64,000 nucleotides of DNA, taken from NCBI GenBank assembly GCA_020629415.1, contig JAHDDL010000001.1, forward strand, positions 189,942 to 253,941, given 5' to 3'. Source of the stretch: Maribacter sp. (GTDB lineage: Bacteria; Bacteroidota; Bacteroidia; Flavobacteriales; Flavobacteriaceae). The notes under the pieces were generated by a model, which was not told the DNA's origin, did no database searches, and was given only the letters and a program-made list of their open reading frames with translations. Made by a program: the position numbers and the translations under genes. Positions 18,249 to 28,006 of this stretch are shown here, in pieces (position 1 is the first letter of the stretch; the number at the start of each line of letters is the position of its first letter).

Positions 18249-18893
18249 ATGAATTTTGAAAATATGAACATTTGGTGCTGGATAATTCCATTGTTAGTAG
18301 GTCTTATCTGCGGTATTTTAGGTTATCTACTTGGTAGCCGTTCTTCTAAGGTAATAGACAACTCTGCTGAAATCAACAGTCTTACCGCCAGTAATACAAA
18401 ACTGAAAAACGAACTTTCAGAATTAAACAATCTAAAAGCGAGCAATAGTAAATTGAAAGCTGATCTAGAAGCTTGTAACCAAAAAGTAATAGCCGCAAGT
18501 AAGGTTGTACCACCGGCTCCTGCCGCGCCAAGCACTAATTTAGGTGCTTCTGCCGCCTCTTTTGCTGCCGGCGCCGCTACCAGTAGCGCTCTAGCTTTTG
18601 ATGGTTCTGCTGCTAAGGCTGCATTTGGAAAAACAATTAAGCAAGACGATCTAAAACTTGTTGAAGGTATTGGCCCAAAAATTGAAGGAATGTTCAAAGA
18701 CCACGGTATTAAAACTTGGAAAGAACTTTCTGAGGCCAGCTTGGAAACTTGTCAAAAAATATTGGACACAGGTGGAACACGTTACAAGATTCACGACCCT
18801 GCGTCATGGCCTATGCAGGCGAAAATGTGCTACGAAGGCAAGTGGGCAGAACTTGTTAAATGGCAACAAGAACATAAACACGGTAAACTATAG
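18249..18893 (+). CDS. Membrane protein with coiled coil and helix-hairpin-helix-like C-terminus
   Basis: A 214-residue protein: one membrane helix (about 9-29), a heptad-like coiled coil (about 38-80), an Ala/Pro-rich linker (about 82-125) and a C-terminal domain beginning LKLVEGIGPKIEGMF (136-149). The latter resembles the helix-hairpin-helix fold annotated as predicted flap-endonuclease-like or found attached to some Bacteroidetes ribosomal proteins. Catalytic acidic residues of a real nuclease are not evident, so a nucleic-acid-binding or structural role is as likely. It is linked to the OmpA-type gene and ends at a strong terminator. Confidence 0.82.
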   Translation: MNFENMNIWCWIIPLLVGLICGILGYLLGSRSSKVIDNSAEINSLTASNTKLKNELSELNNLKASNSKLKADLEACNQKVIAASKVVPPAPAAPSTNLGASAASFAAGAATSSALAFDGSAAKAAFGKTIKQDDLKLVEGIGPKIEGMFKDHGIKTWKELSEASLETCQKILDTGGTRYKIHDPASWPMQAKMCYEGKWAELVKWQQEHKHGKL

Positions 18894-18909
18894 CTTACTG
18901 TTTAAAGCA

Positions 18910-18947
18910 AAAAAAAATCCCGATTATAACTGATCGGGATTTTTTTA
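18910..18947. terminator. Bidirectional terminator
   Basis: Arms AAAAAAAATCCCGAT (18910-18924) and ATCGGGATTTTTTT (18933-18946) around a short loop. It separates the convergent HhH-protein and acyl-ACP desaturase genes and can serve both. Confidence 0.9.
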
Positions 18948-18948
18948 T

Positions 18949-19947
18949 TTATAATGCTCCGTTCGCCTCTACCCATTTAAAATGATATTGGTCTTGTGGA
19001 AATTTCATTCTTTCTGCAATCCGCTCCAATCTAGATGGTAATTTGATCAAGTAGTCACGAGCCTTTTCAGCTTCCTCGTTCAACGAACGAACAGAATCTA
19101 TCTCCCAATATGCATTCAGCTTACTTAGAATATCAACATAATCTTGTGCCGTATATACACCTAAACGCTGTGCACAGTTAGAGAAGTTCTCAAAAGCAGA
19201 ACCAATTGTACCACCAGACTCACGTAAAAAATGTGCCGGCATTACAATCTTCTTCTTCATCATATCTGCAAATGCTATCATCATACCAGATGGATCTTCA
19301 CCTAAAATAGTCTTCACGAATTCTCTGTACGCCAAATGGTGTCTCATTTCATCACCGGCAATTATAGTACACATTTTACCTAATAAGGCATTTCCTTTTT
19401 TCTTCGCCATTTGCCCCACACGCTTGTGCGATATATTGGTAGCTAATTCTTGAAAAGAAGTATACACAAAGTTTTTATATGGATCACGATCTGTACCTAT
19501 GTCAAAACCATCAGAGATTAAATGTTGGGTCGTAATTTCAATTTCCCTCATATTTACCCTTCCAGATAAGTAAAGGTATTTGTTCAAAACATCTCCATGT
19601 CTATTTTCCTCAGCTGTCCAAGCACGCACCCACTTAGCCCAACCATTTGTTTTATGATCACCATGCTGGTCTATACCAACAACGTCCATTAACCAAGATT
19701 CATAAGTTGGTAACGCTTCTTCGGTAATGGTATCTGCTACCATGGTCACCCAGAAATCATAACCTAATTCCTTAGACTCTTCACGTATATCTTTTACCTC
19801 TTCTAAAAAAGTGTCTTTCTCAGAATCTGGCAGAAAATCTGTAGGTTGCCATATATCCTCTGGTTTTATAAGGAAAGACTCCATAAAACTTTCTACTTTA
19901 GGCTCTAAGGCCTGCATCACTTCTAATCTTATATTTTTAGTAGACAT
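18949..19947 (-). CDS. Acyl-ACP desaturase (plastid stearoyl-ACP desaturase type)
   Basis: A 332-residue soluble di-iron enzyme of the FAB2/DesA family, introducing a cis double bond in acyl-ACP. Both iron-ligand motifs are visible: EENRHGD (about residue 132) and DEMRHH (about 220), together with the family pattern DPYKNFVYTSFQELATNISHKRVG between them. Length fits the family. It probably supplies unsaturated fatty acids for membrane fluidity. The gene stands alone on the minus strand, downstream of the phosphoesterase cluster. Confidence 0.93.
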   Translation of the reverse strand: MSTKNIRLEVMQALEPKVESFMESFLIKPEDIWQPTDFLPDSEKDTFLEEVKDIREESKELGYDFWVTMVADTITEEALPTYESWLMDVVGIDQHGDHKTNGWAKWVRAWTAEENRHGDVLNKYLYLSGRVNMREIEITTQHLISDGFDIGTDRDPYKNFVYTSFQELATNISHKRVGQMAKKKGNALLGKMCTIIAGDEMRHHLAYREFVKTILGEDPSGMMIAFADMMKKKIVMPAHFLRESGGTIGSAFENFSNCAQRLGVYTAQDYVDILSKLNAYWEIDSVRSLNEEAEKARDYLIKLPSRLERIAERMKFPQDQYHFKWVEANGAL

Positions 19948-20012
19948 ATTTTTAATTTCTATTAAAGATTGTCAATAAAGCAATCTGTTTTTCAGTAAAG
20001 TTAACGGTTTTC

Positions 20013-20747
20013 TTAGTTTCTGCCCGTTTCATTAGGATAAAAGGTATAAACTGGATCACTTTGCCAATATTCTTTGGAACTGGCATTAAATACAGTTAAC
20101 GGTCCTTTAAAGGCCGCACCTGTATCTATGTTCCACACATTGGCGGCTTTTTGCGGTGTTGTTTTCCCTATACGCGTAACAGGAGTATGGCCAATATAAA
20201 TTTCAGAATAATTTTTTAATCGCTTTGGATAATGAATATGCCCTTCATCTAAATCTGTATTCAATGAAAGCGCCAATTCCCACAACGTACGATCCCAATA
20301 GAACGTCTTTTTAAAATATTCATGCTCAATACCCTTTAAGTTGGTAAACCCTGCATGCAAGAACAATCTGTTCTCCGAATCTAAATAATAATTCTCCAAG
20401 CTTTCATAAAACTTAAGATGCATTTCTTTAGTTTCTTTAGAAGCTTTACCGTATGAATTTGAAGTTGCTTCACCTCCATGCATAAACCATGTTGGGTTGT
20501 CTGCCTTACCCGTCAACCATTCATAACAAAGTTCATCATGGTTGCCTCTTAAATATATACAGTTGTAGCTTTCTTTTAATTTTATGAGGTAGTTTACTGT
20601 TTCCACAGCTTCGCTCCATCCATCTATATAATCACCCAAAAAAATTATAGTATCATCTTTGATTATAGCAGCTTTTTCAAGTACTTGTTTTAAAGCTTGT
20701 AACCCTGAATGAATATCACCTACTACCAGTGTTCTATTTGTACTCAT
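20013..20747 (-). CDS. Metallophosphoesterase (PPP-type)
   Basis: A 244-residue calcineurin-like phosphoesterase with the ordered metal motifs GDIHSG (9-14), GDYIDG (about 38) and RGNHDELCYEWL (about 69-80), plus distal His residues in LHAGF and IGHTPV. This pattern is that of the PPP serine/threonine phosphatase or ApaH-like group. The substrate is unknown. Its start overlaps the stop of the upstream zinc-ribbon gene by ATGA, so the two are translationally coupled. Confidence 0.9.
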   Translation of the reverse strand: MSTNRTLVVGDIHSGLQALKQVLEKAAIIKDDTIIFLGDYIDGWSEAVETVNYLIKLKESYNCIYLRGNHDELCYEWLTGKADNPTWFMHGGEATSNSYGKASKETKEMHLKFYESLENYYLDSENRLFLHAGFTNLKGIEHEYFKKTFYWDRTLWELALSLNTDLDEGHIHYPKRLKNYSEIYIGHTPVTRIGKTTPQKAANVWNIDTGAAFKGPLTVFNASSKEYWQSDPVYTFYPNETGRN

Positions 20748-21826
20748 TTAGCAAAAATCGCAATTATGGTTATCATAGCAAGAATAAATATCACTAAAAA
20801 AAAGATTTTCCAGAATGAATAAGGCCTGTTACCGCTTAATACCCCTGTTTGCCCATTTATATAAAAACTAAACTCTTTACCATCATACCTATATGAACTT
20901 ATATAGATAGGAAGTAAAATATGCTTGAATTTTTCATTTGACAGTTTTATATCTGCATTAGCTACCCTTTGGGTATCACCACCAATATCACGTCTAATCC
21001 AATTGTAAGCTATATTCTTGGCTTCTTGAAATGACTTATGATGACCTTCCTTTAAGGAAACCGTATACTTTTCAGTCACAAAACCAGATAGATATTTGGA
21101 ATTAAAGACCACTAAATCTTTTAAATTCCAAAAGGCGACCTTAGACGGAATTTCTTTTCGTTTTTTTTCTGATGCACTTATTAAAATATCATCTACAAAA
21201 CCATCTACCCTGCCCGATGCATACGTCCACCTTGTCTTTCTAACACGTCTGGTTTTTCTTGCCTTGTTGCTGTTATAGCTTTGTGTCTCGTAATAATAAT
21301 CGCCTCGTTGACCTTGGTAAGAGGCAAAGAGATTGGCATCGAACGTCCAATAAGGTATATACAACCCATGCAACCCTTCTGGATCTAAAGCCGCTTTTTT
21401 AAGATTATCCGGTGCAAACCAAATTTTATCTACCCAAGCTTTAAATATTGATTGTGCCTTATTAGTATCAAATTGAAACGGAACTAGCGCCCCAGGCAAT
21501 ATCCAACCTTCTTTTTCAATATCTTCTCGTATTAAAGGCTCGCTACAATATACACAGTTAAGCGATTTATAGTTCTCCTCTACATGCTGATTGGCTCCGC
21601 AATTTTTACAATGCAACAGGTCTATTGTTTCAGTATACGCATTTTCACCAACAATTTTCAAGTAATGCTCTAGTTCTAGTTCTTCAAAATTAGTCTTAGA
21701 TTGCTCAATAAACTCTTCATAACCACAGTACTCACATGTCAATTGATTGGATCCGGGCTTAAATTTTAGCTCGGCACCACAATTGGCACATGCCTTTTTA
21801 TATTCTGATTTTTGAATATCGTCCAT
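20744..21826 (-). CDS. Double zinc-ribbon protein with C-terminal membrane anchor
   Basis: A 360-residue protein. Two CxxC...CxxC zinc ribbons lie at the N-terminus: Cys13/16/31/34 and Cys73/76/91/94, of the TFIIB-like type. The middle (about 130-330) is a conserved domain with YIPYWTFDANLFASYQGQRGDYYY, known in proteins annotated as primosomal-protein-N'-like or zinc-ribbon proteins next to SPFH genes. A single membrane helix closes the protein (about 338-358). It lies between an SPFH gene and a phosphoesterase gene in one operon, so a membrane-associated complex with the SPFH protein is a reasonable guess. Confidence 0.82.
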   Translation of the reverse strand: MDDIQKSEYKKACANCGAELKFKPGSNQLTCEYCGYEEFIEQSKTNFEELELEHYLKIVGENAYTETIDLLHCKNCGANQHVEENYKSLNCVYCSEPLIREDIEKEGWILPGALVPFQFDTNKAQSIFKAWVDKIWFAPDNLKKAALDPEGLHGLYIPYWTFDANLFASYQGQRGDYYYETQSYNSNKARKTRRVRKTRWTYASGRVDGFVDDILISASEKKRKEIPSKVAFWNLKDLVVFNSKYLSGFVTEKYTVSLKEGHHKSFQEAKNIAYNWIRRDIGGDTQRVANADIKLSNEKFKHILLPIYISSYRYDGKEFSFYINGQTGVLSGNRPYSFWKIFFLVIFILAMITIIAIFAK

Positions 21827-21864
21827 AGAAAGTATCCCTTATCTTAGAAAGGTTTTGCTTAAAA

Positions 21865-23001
21865 TTATGCTGTTGGCAATGGCGGTGGTGTATTACCTCC
21901 CAAGAAAGATTTTAGCTCTTCTACCTCTTTTAAGGCAGCCCAGCTTGCCATACCTTGTTTCCAGATCAACGAATCTCTGTTAACGGTTCTACTGGCGAAC
22001 AATTCTTTAAGCTTATCAAAAGTAACAGGTCCCAATTGCTGACCGTTTACGGCATAAAAATAAGTTGTTTGTGCAGGTATCGGCGGTGGCGCTTGAGGCT
22101 GTTGTGTAGTTTGACCGCCCATGGGTTGTGCCGCAGGCTGCCCCATTAAACCGCCCATTTGTTGTGCCAATACAAAGCCCATGCCCATGCCCATACCGGC
22201 CCCGGCGGTGCCACCTTCATTCTTGGCAGCTAACTCCATTGCTTTGGCCGCTTTAAACTGTGCCAGTTTGCCCATGTCCAATTTATCCAATCGGCTGTAT
22301 TCAAATATTTCCTTTTTAAGCTCTTCTGGCATTGATACATTTTCAATGTAGAATTTCTCTAGTTCTATACCTACCCTATTAAACTCTGGCTGCATTACTT
22401 CTTGGCAGGTTTCAGATAGCTCGCTTGTATTTGCAGCATATAACTCAATGGGCAAATTGGCTTCACCTATTGTATCTGTAAAACGTGTTACTATTAAGCT
22501 TTTTAAATGTTCATTTACTTCATAGCTTGTAAAATTACCATCTGTACCCACTACATCTACAACGAACTTTCCCGGGTCATTGACTCTAAAACTATACGTT
22601 CCAAAAGCCCGAATTTCTACCAAACCAAATCGGTCATCACTTAACATGAACGGATTTTTAGTGCCCCATTTTTCATCTGTGAACAAACGGGTGTTCACAA
22701 AATATACCTCTGCCTTGAACGGACTATCAAATCCGTATTTCCAACCTTTTAACGTTGTTAAGATTGGCAAGTTTTGCGTATTTAAAGTATATGTACCTGG
22801 TTTAAAAACATCCGCCAACTGACCTTCATTGATAAAGACCGCCGTTTGCCCTTCTCTAACGATCAATTGTGCATTGTTCTTAATTTCATTTTGATAACGC
22901 TCAAATCTATGTACAATAGTATCGTTTGTGGTATCTAGCCATTCAACAATGTCAATAAACTCGTGGCTCAGTTTTTTCTTAATTTCATCAAAAATGCTCA
23001 T
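21865..23001 (-). CDS. SPFH domain protein with C-terminal GYF-like domain (YdjI/virion core type)
   Basis: A 378-residue protein from the ATG at 22999-23001; the six bases upstream would use a TTG. The SPFH/band-7-like domain spans about 40-260 (QLIVREGQTAVFINEGQLADVF, FGTYSFRVNDPGKFVVDVV). It is followed by a Gly/Met-rich stretch (about 265-295), a Pro/Gln-rich linker and a GYF_2-type domain (about 312-362, YFYAVNGQQLGPVTFDKLKELF ... WKQGMASWAALKEV). The tail is PPPLP. Bacillus YdjI-type proteins act in membrane stress responses. It is the first gene of the cluster with the zinc-ribbon and phosphoesterase genes. Confidence 0.88.
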   Translation of the reverse strand: MSIFDEIKKKLSHEFIDIVEWLDTTNDTIVHRFERYQNEIKNNAQLIVREGQTAVFINEGQLADVFKPGTYTLNTQNLPILTTLKGWKYGFDSPFKAEVYFVNTRLFTDEKWGTKNPFMLSDDRFGLVEIRAFGTYSFRVNDPGKFVVDVVGTDGNFTSYEVNEHLKSLIVTRFTDTIGEANLPIELYAANTSELSETCQEVMQPEFNRVGIELEKFYIENVSMPEELKKEIFEYSRLDKLDMGKLAQFKAAKAMELAAKNEGGTAGAGMGMGMGFVLAQQMGGLMGQPAAQPMGGQTTQQPQAPPPIPAQTTYFYAVNGQQLGPVTFDKLKELFASRTVNRDSLIWKQGMASWAALKEVEELKSFLGGNTPPPLPTA

Positions 23002-23184
23002 GGTCAATATGTGTTTTAAAATGTGTTATTCAAGATATGCAATTCAATAACAGACCCAAAATACCCAGGTCATTAATTCATAAAAATAATATGACTTCAA
23101 CCGTAATTTAATATTTACTTAAGATTTTTTAGGAAATAGGTGTTTTTTCTAATTAACTTAGACTTCCTAATTTTTTTTAAACGT

Positions 23185-24129
23185 ATGAAAAAAGTATTCT
23201 GTATAGGGGAATTGCTGATTGATTTTGTGGCCGAAAACCAGGGCAAAGATTTATCCAAGGCAAAAGAATTTTCTAAAAAAGCAGGTGGTGCACCGGCCAA
23301 TGTAGCCTGCGCAATTAGCAAACTTGGCGGCGACAGCTTTTTTATCGGAGCAGTTGGCGACGATCCTTTTGGTACTTTTCTACGAAGTATACTTGAAAAT
23401 GAAGGAGTAGACATTTCTTTAGCTCAAAAATGCGATACGTTTACAACTTTAGCATTTGTCTCTATTGATGACGATGGGGAACGTGATTTTGTTTTTAGCC
23501 GTGGTGCGGATAAGGAACTAACCTATGACTCATCCTTAAAATCTAATTTTGAAAATAACATTTTGCACTTTGGCGCTGCAACGGCTCTTTTGGGCGGTTC
23601 TTTAGAGGAGACCTACAACAGGTATTTGTTTGATGGGCTGACCAAAAATGCATTCATTAGTTTTGATCCAAATTATAGAGTTGATCTTTGGAAGAACAAA
23701 GAAGATGTTTTCATTCGTAAATGTCATTCTTTCATAGAGAAATCTCATTTATGTAAATTTAGCCTAGAGGAAGCACAACTGCTTTCAGGAAAAAGTGAAC
23801 TTGAAGATGCCTGTAAATTTTTTCATGAAATGGGCACACAAATTATAGTGGTTACCTTAGGTAGCGAGGGTACACTGCTAAGTACAAAAGATATTTACAA
23901 AACTATACCTAGCATAAAAGTTACGCCTAAAGATACCACCGGTGCCGGCGATGCTTTTATAGGCTGTCTTTTACAACAACTTGCAGAACATTCTAAAATA
24001 GAAGATGTTCTGGTCAACGAAAATCTTATCTCTAACATGGTTTCAAGAGCCAATAAGGCCGGTGCCATTACAACAGAAAATTTTGGAGCTATACAATCGT
24101 TACCTACAGCGCAACAATTAGACTCTTAA
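23185..24129 (+). CDS. Fructokinase (PfkB family)
   Basis: A 314-residue PfkB sugar kinase from the ATG at 23185; the upstream extension is hydrophobic and not family-like. N-terminal CIGELLIDFV and KKAGGAPANVACAISKLGG are the substrate-side signature. The C-terminal DTTGAGDAFIGCLL carries the anion hole and catalytic Asp. Fructokinase is the best specificity call because the amylosucrase gene starts one base after its stop codon. Amylosucrase releases fructose from sucrose, which this kinase would trap as fructose 6-phosphate. Confidence 0.9.
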   Translation: MKKVFCIGELLIDFVAENQGKDLSKAKEFSKKAGGAPANVACAISKLGGDSFFIGAVGDDPFGTFLRSILENEGVDISLAQKCDTFTTLAFVSIDDDGERDFVFSRGADKELTYDSSLKSNFENNILHFGAATALLGGSLEETYNRYLFDGLTKNAFISFDPNYRVDLWKNKEDVFIRKCHSFIEKSHLCKFSLEEAQLLSGKSELEDACKFFHEMGTQIIVVTLGSEGTLLSTKDIYKTIPSIKVTPKDTTGAGDAFIGCLLQQLAEHSKIEDVLVNENLISNMVSRANKAGAITTENFGAIQSLPTAQQLDS

Positions 24130-26067
24130 ATGAACCAGGCTGAATTACACCGGTTGTTGACGGCAAAAAGTCAAGAAAGAAAAGGTAACATACTTTTATC
24201 ATCTTATGAACAAAGATTGGCCGTCAATCTTTCACTCATTAAAACACAGTTTTTTTCATTATATCAAGAGAAAGAGCATAAAGCCTTTTTCTACACCCTA
24301 TTAGATAAATTGGAAACGCTATATAATGACCGTCCAAAAGACCTACAAAATCAAGATATTGCACGCTTAAATTCCGGCAACTGGTACCAAAGCGAACAAA
24401 TGACCGGTATGCAACTGTATGTAGATAGGTTCAATAAAAACATAAAGGGACTACAAGAGAAGATACCTTATTTAGAGGATCTAGGTATTAACTTTTTACA
24501 TTTAATGCCTATAACCACAAGACCAAAAGGCGAAAATGATGGCGGCTATGCAGTGAACAGTTATCATGACATTGACCCTGAATACGGTACAAAAGAAGAT
24601 TTTTTGGCCTTTAGCAAAAAGGCACGTGAAAAAAATATGTTCTTAATGTTAGATTTTGTTGTCAACCATACCTCAGATGAGTTTATATGGGCCAAGAAAG
24701 CAAAAGAAGGCAGTCAGCACTATCAAAATTACTATTACACCTATTCTGATCGGCATATACCAGATGAGTTTGAAAAAACGCTTCCTGAAATATTTCCCCA
24801 ATCGGCACCAGGTAACTTTTCCTATAATAATGATATGGAAAAATGGGTGATGACCTGTTTTAACACCTATCAGTGGGATTTAAATTATAGGAACCCGGAA
24901 GTTTTCATTGAAATGCTTGGCAATTTAATGTCGTTGGCCAATTTGGGCGTAGATGTTATCCGTTTTGATGCTCTAGCCTTTCTATGGAAAAAAATAGGTA
25001 CATCTTCTCAAAATCTACCCGAAGCGCACACATTGATTTCACTTTTTAGAATGTGCCTACAGGTTATTGCACCCGGGGTTATTCTTTTGGCCGAAGCTAT
25101 TGTGGCACCAAGAAATATCATTAAATATTTTGGAGAAGGCGCGGCAGAAGGTAATGAATGTGAGGTTGCATATAATGCTTCCTTAATGGCCCTATTATGG
25201 AATTCTATTGCTACTAAGAAAGCATCGTTGATGGTTAAAAGTGTTACCGAAATTCCCACAAAACCTAGTGATGCCACTTGGATCAATTATATTCGTTGCC
25301 ATGATGATATCGGTCTTGGTTATGAAGATGATATTGTACGGGCTACGGGCTACGACCCTTACGCACACAAGCAGTTTATCTTAAACTATTATTGTGGCAA
25401 ACTTGAGTGGTCTCCCGCCAAGGGCCTAATGTTCATGTACAATCCTAAAAACGGCGATGGCAGAATTACGGGTAGCGCCGCTTCTTTACTTGGGTTAGAA
25501 ACAGCCTTAGAACAAAATAACAAGAATATCATTGATTACGCTATTTGTAAAATTTTAATGCTGCATGGCATTATTCTTACTTACGGAGGAATTCCCATGA
25601 TATATGCCGGCGACGAAATTGCAACCTTAAACGACTATTCTTACCAACAAAATGAAGATCAAGTAAACGATAACCGTTGGGTAAACAGACCAATGCAAAA
25701 TTGGAAGACCGTAACTTCACTGAACAAACAAAAAGACAAGCCATCTAGCATTATACATAACGGACTAAAAAAAATGATCCGCTTACGAAAGGATCACAGT
25801 GTATTTGCCGATACAAACAATATAAAGGTTTTTAGCTGCCCCAACGAGCATATATTTGTTTATCAAAGAATAGATGAGAATAAAAGTATTTGGGTATTGT
25901 CCAATTTTAACGAAGTCACAGAAACTTTAAATATAGGTTGGTTACTTTCTATAGGTATTCATACAGATAAAAATACTGTTGATCTTCTTACAGGAGAACC
26001 AATTCACTTAATACAAAACGAGCTTCCGCTAAAGCCTTACGAGCAACTTTGGATCAAGAATATTTAA
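24130..26067 (+). CDS. Amylosucrase (GH13)
   Basis: A 645-residue glycoside hydrolase family 13 enzyme with the length and motif set of amylosucrase rather than alpha-amylase: DGGYAVNSYHDIDPEYGT, the catalytic nucleophile in VDVIRFDALAFLWK (Asp280), the acid/base in LLAEAIVAP (Glu322) and the third carboxylate in RCHDDIG (Asp392). It uses sucrose to build an alpha-1,4-glucan and releases fructose, without nucleotide sugar. No signal peptide is seen, so it acts in the cytosol. It is tightly coupled to the fructokinase gene. Sucrose phosphorylase or a sucrose hydrolase activity cannot be ruled out from sequence alone. Confidence 0.9.
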   Translation: MNQAELHRLLTAKSQERKGNILLSSYEQRLAVNLSLIKTQFFSLYQEKEHKAFFYTLLDKLETLYNDRPKDLQNQDIARLNSGNWYQSEQMTGMQLYVDRFNKNIKGLQEKIPYLEDLGINFLHLMPITTRPKGENDGGYAVNSYHDIDPEYGTKEDFLAFSKKAREKNMFLMLDFVVNHTSDEFIWAKKAKEGSQHYQNYYYTYSDRHIPDEFEKTLPEIFPQSAPGNFSYNNDMEKWVMTCFNTYQWDLNYRNPEVFIEMLGNLMSLANLGVDVIRFDALAFLWKKIGTSSQNLPEAHTLISLFRMCLQVIAPGVILLAEAIVAPRNIIKYFGEGAAEGNECEVAYNASLMALLWNSIATKKASLMVKSVTEIPTKPSDATWINYIRCHDDIGLGYEDDIVRATGYDPYAHKQFILNYYCGKLEWSPAKGLMFMYNPKNGDGRITGSAASLLGLETALEQNNKNIIDYAICKILMLHGIILTYGGIPMIYAGDEIATLNDYSYQQNEDQVNDNRWVNRPMQNWKTVTSLNKQKDKPSSIIHNGLKKMIRLRKDHSVFADTNNIKVFSCPNEHIFVYQRIDENKSIWVLSNFNEVTETLNIGWLLSIGIHTDKNTVDLLTGEPIHLIQNELPLKPYEQLWIKNI

Positions 26068-27190
26068 CCTTCCTAATTACGCGAAGCGCTTCTTTCAAAG
26101 AAGCATTTATATCCGGATAATTAGGCTTCAATACTTGCCTCGCTTTTTCCATTCGTTCTTTTGCTTCTTCAAAACCATTTAGAAAACATATTAAATAAGA
26201 ATCTGCCAAATATTTTAATTGTTTTACCTCTAGTATGCTCAATTCAGTTGTCTTTTTTGCCTTTGCCACTAAAGCATTATTTCCCTCATATATTCTTTCC
26301 AGCTCTTCTTTATCATGCACGGGAGGTTTAAAAAGTAGATCGCTAGTAATCTGATAGGTGCCGTTTTCACTAAAATATATTACCACTTTTTCTAAAGGAT
26401 AATACCGCTGCTTTGCTGCCAGACCAAGCTGTACATATTCAATGGTAGTAAATGAATCATTGTCATAGGTTATAGTTACTTCATCTAGATTGGAATAGAA
26501 CAATTTTACCTGCTCATTGATCAATTCAATATCTACCCTATAAAAATAGGTTTCTCCATTGACCACTTTTTTATTACCTGCCCAACATACTACAAACTGT
26601 TCTTTAAATACTTTATAATCGCTCTCTAAATCTTTATGCCTGTGGTTTATAAAGTCGATAACACCGTCCAAAGTCAGCTCAATATTGTTTTTAGCATGTT
26701 GTTCAATAGTAGCAACAGCTTCTGAATTGGTATCTTTTAATTCAATATCGAATACTCTTGGCAAACTAATACTGCCTTCCCTAAAGAACACGGAACCGCC
26801 ATAATATTTCCAAATGTTCTTTCTCAAAGAGCAGATTTTTCCAATAGATTTTATGGTGACCAAACCTACTACCTTACCTTCCGGTAAATGCGGAAAGGGT
26901 ATGTTCTCGTAAGATATAAGCGGTGGGTTTTCTAGATAGGCATTTACCAAATTCTGAATCTTACTGTCATCAAAAAAGTCAACGCCTACTATTTTATTGT
27001 CCTCATCTTCAACACCAATTACTATGAAAGAATTATTAGCGGGATTGCTATTTGCCAATGCACAAACATGCTTCAAAAATTTACCTTTACCTTCTTTTTC
27101 GCCTATAGAAATAAATCGCTTTTTATCGTAAAAACTATTCTCGTCATTATGCGCAAGCAAGTTTTTTACCAAAAGGCGTTTATTGATCAT
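26054..27190 (-). CDS. AlbA_2 (schlafen-like) ATP-binding domain protein
   Basis: A 378-residue cytosolic protein. The N-terminal part (about 15-130) has the AlbA_2 pattern: FLKHVCALANSNPANNSFIVIGVEDEDNKIVGVD followed by KNIWKYYGGSVFFREGS. The remainder is a conserved flavobacterial domain of unknown function ending in a long helical, basic tail. The role is unknown; some AlbA_2 proteins act as transcription regulators or nucleases. The 3' end overlaps the convergent amylosucrase gene by 14 bp. Confidence 0.8.
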   Translation of the reverse strand: MINKRLLVKNLLAHNDENSFYDKKRFISIGEKEGKGKFLKHVCALANSNPANNSFIVIGVEDEDNKIVGVDFFDDSKIQNLVNAYLENPPLISYENIPFPHLPEGKVVGLVTIKSIGKICSLRKNIWKYYGGSVFFREGSISLPRVFDIELKDTNSEAVATIEQHAKNNIELTLDGVIDFINHRHKDLESDYKVFKEQFVVCWAGNKKVVNGETYFYRVDIELINEQVKLFYSNLDEVTITYDNDSFTTIEYVQLGLAAKQRYYPLEKVVIYFSENGTYQITSDLLFKPPVHDKEELERIYEGNNALVAKAKKTTELSILEVKQLKYLADSYLICFLNGFEEAKERMEKARQVLKPNYPDINASLKEALRVIRKVKYS

Positions 27191-27241
27191 TATTTTAAAT
27201 TTTAGCTTTCAAAGAAGGTATTCTAAATTCTTTTCATAGCA

Positions 27242-27994
27242 TTAATTTTTATCTACAATAGTTGAAGATGCCTGCGCCGTTGGCATTACTACCAAATCGG
27301 CAATATTAACATGATACGGTCTTGTGACTACAAAATGAATAATATCAGCAATATCTTCTGGTTTTAAAGGTTGAAAACCGGTATAAACCTTATCCGCCCT
27401 ATCTTCATCTCCCTTAAAACGCACATTACTGAACTCAGTTTCCACCAATCCCGGATTTACGGCACCAACCCGTACACCCGTACCATTAAGGTCTATCCTC
27501 ATTCCTTGGTTAATGGCATCCACAGCATGTTTGCTTGCACAATACACATTTCCTTTTGGATATACCTCTTTGCCAGCGGTAGATCCTATATTGATAATAT
27601 GGCCCGACCCACGTGCCACCATTTGCGGAATTATCGCTTTTGAAACATATAACAAGCCTTTAACGTTAATGTCCAACATGGCGTCCCAATCATCAATGCT
27701 TCCCTCTTGTATGACATCCATTCCATGGGCATTGCCGGCGTTATTTATTAGAATATCTATCTGTGAAAACTCTTTTGGCAGCGAATTCACCGCTTCTTGA
27801 ACAGACTCCCTATTACGAATATCAAAATTCAAGGTATGTACCAGAACCTCTTTACCAAGTTCTTTTTTAAGGGCATCTAGCCGATCTTGGCGTCTTCCGC
27901 ACAAAATCAAATTTATTCCGTTAAGGGCAAAATGAATAGCCGTTGACTTTCCTATACCGCTAGTAGCTCCTGTAATAAACGCTGTTTTTGTCAT
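27242..27994 (-). CDS. Short-chain dehydrogenase/reductase (YdfG-like)
   Basis: A 250-residue classical SDR: cofactor motif TGATSGIG (9-16), the NADP-preferring CGRRQDRL stretch, NNAG (about 86-89), and the catalytic Ser-Tyr-Lys as IGSTAGKEVYPKGNVYCASKHA. The overall pattern is close to YdfG-type NADP-dependent 3-hydroxy acid dehydrogenases. The substrate is not determinable. It follows the aldo/keto reductase gene with a 12-bp gap and is probably co-transcribed with it. Confidence 0.9.
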   Translation of the reverse strand: MTKTAFITGATSGIGKSTAIHFALNGINLILCGRRQDRLDALKKELGKEVLVHTLNFDIRNRESVQEAVNSLPKEFSQIDILINNAGNAHGMDVIQEGSIDDWDAMLDINVKGLLYVSKAIIPQMVARGSGHIINIGSTAGKEVYPKGNVYCASKHAVDAINQGMRIDLNGTGVRVGAVNPGLVETEFSNVRFKGDEDRADKVYTGFQPLKPEDIADIIHFVVTRPYHVNIADLVVMPTAQASSTIVDKN

Positions 27995-28006
27995 TTTATA
28001 TTTTAA

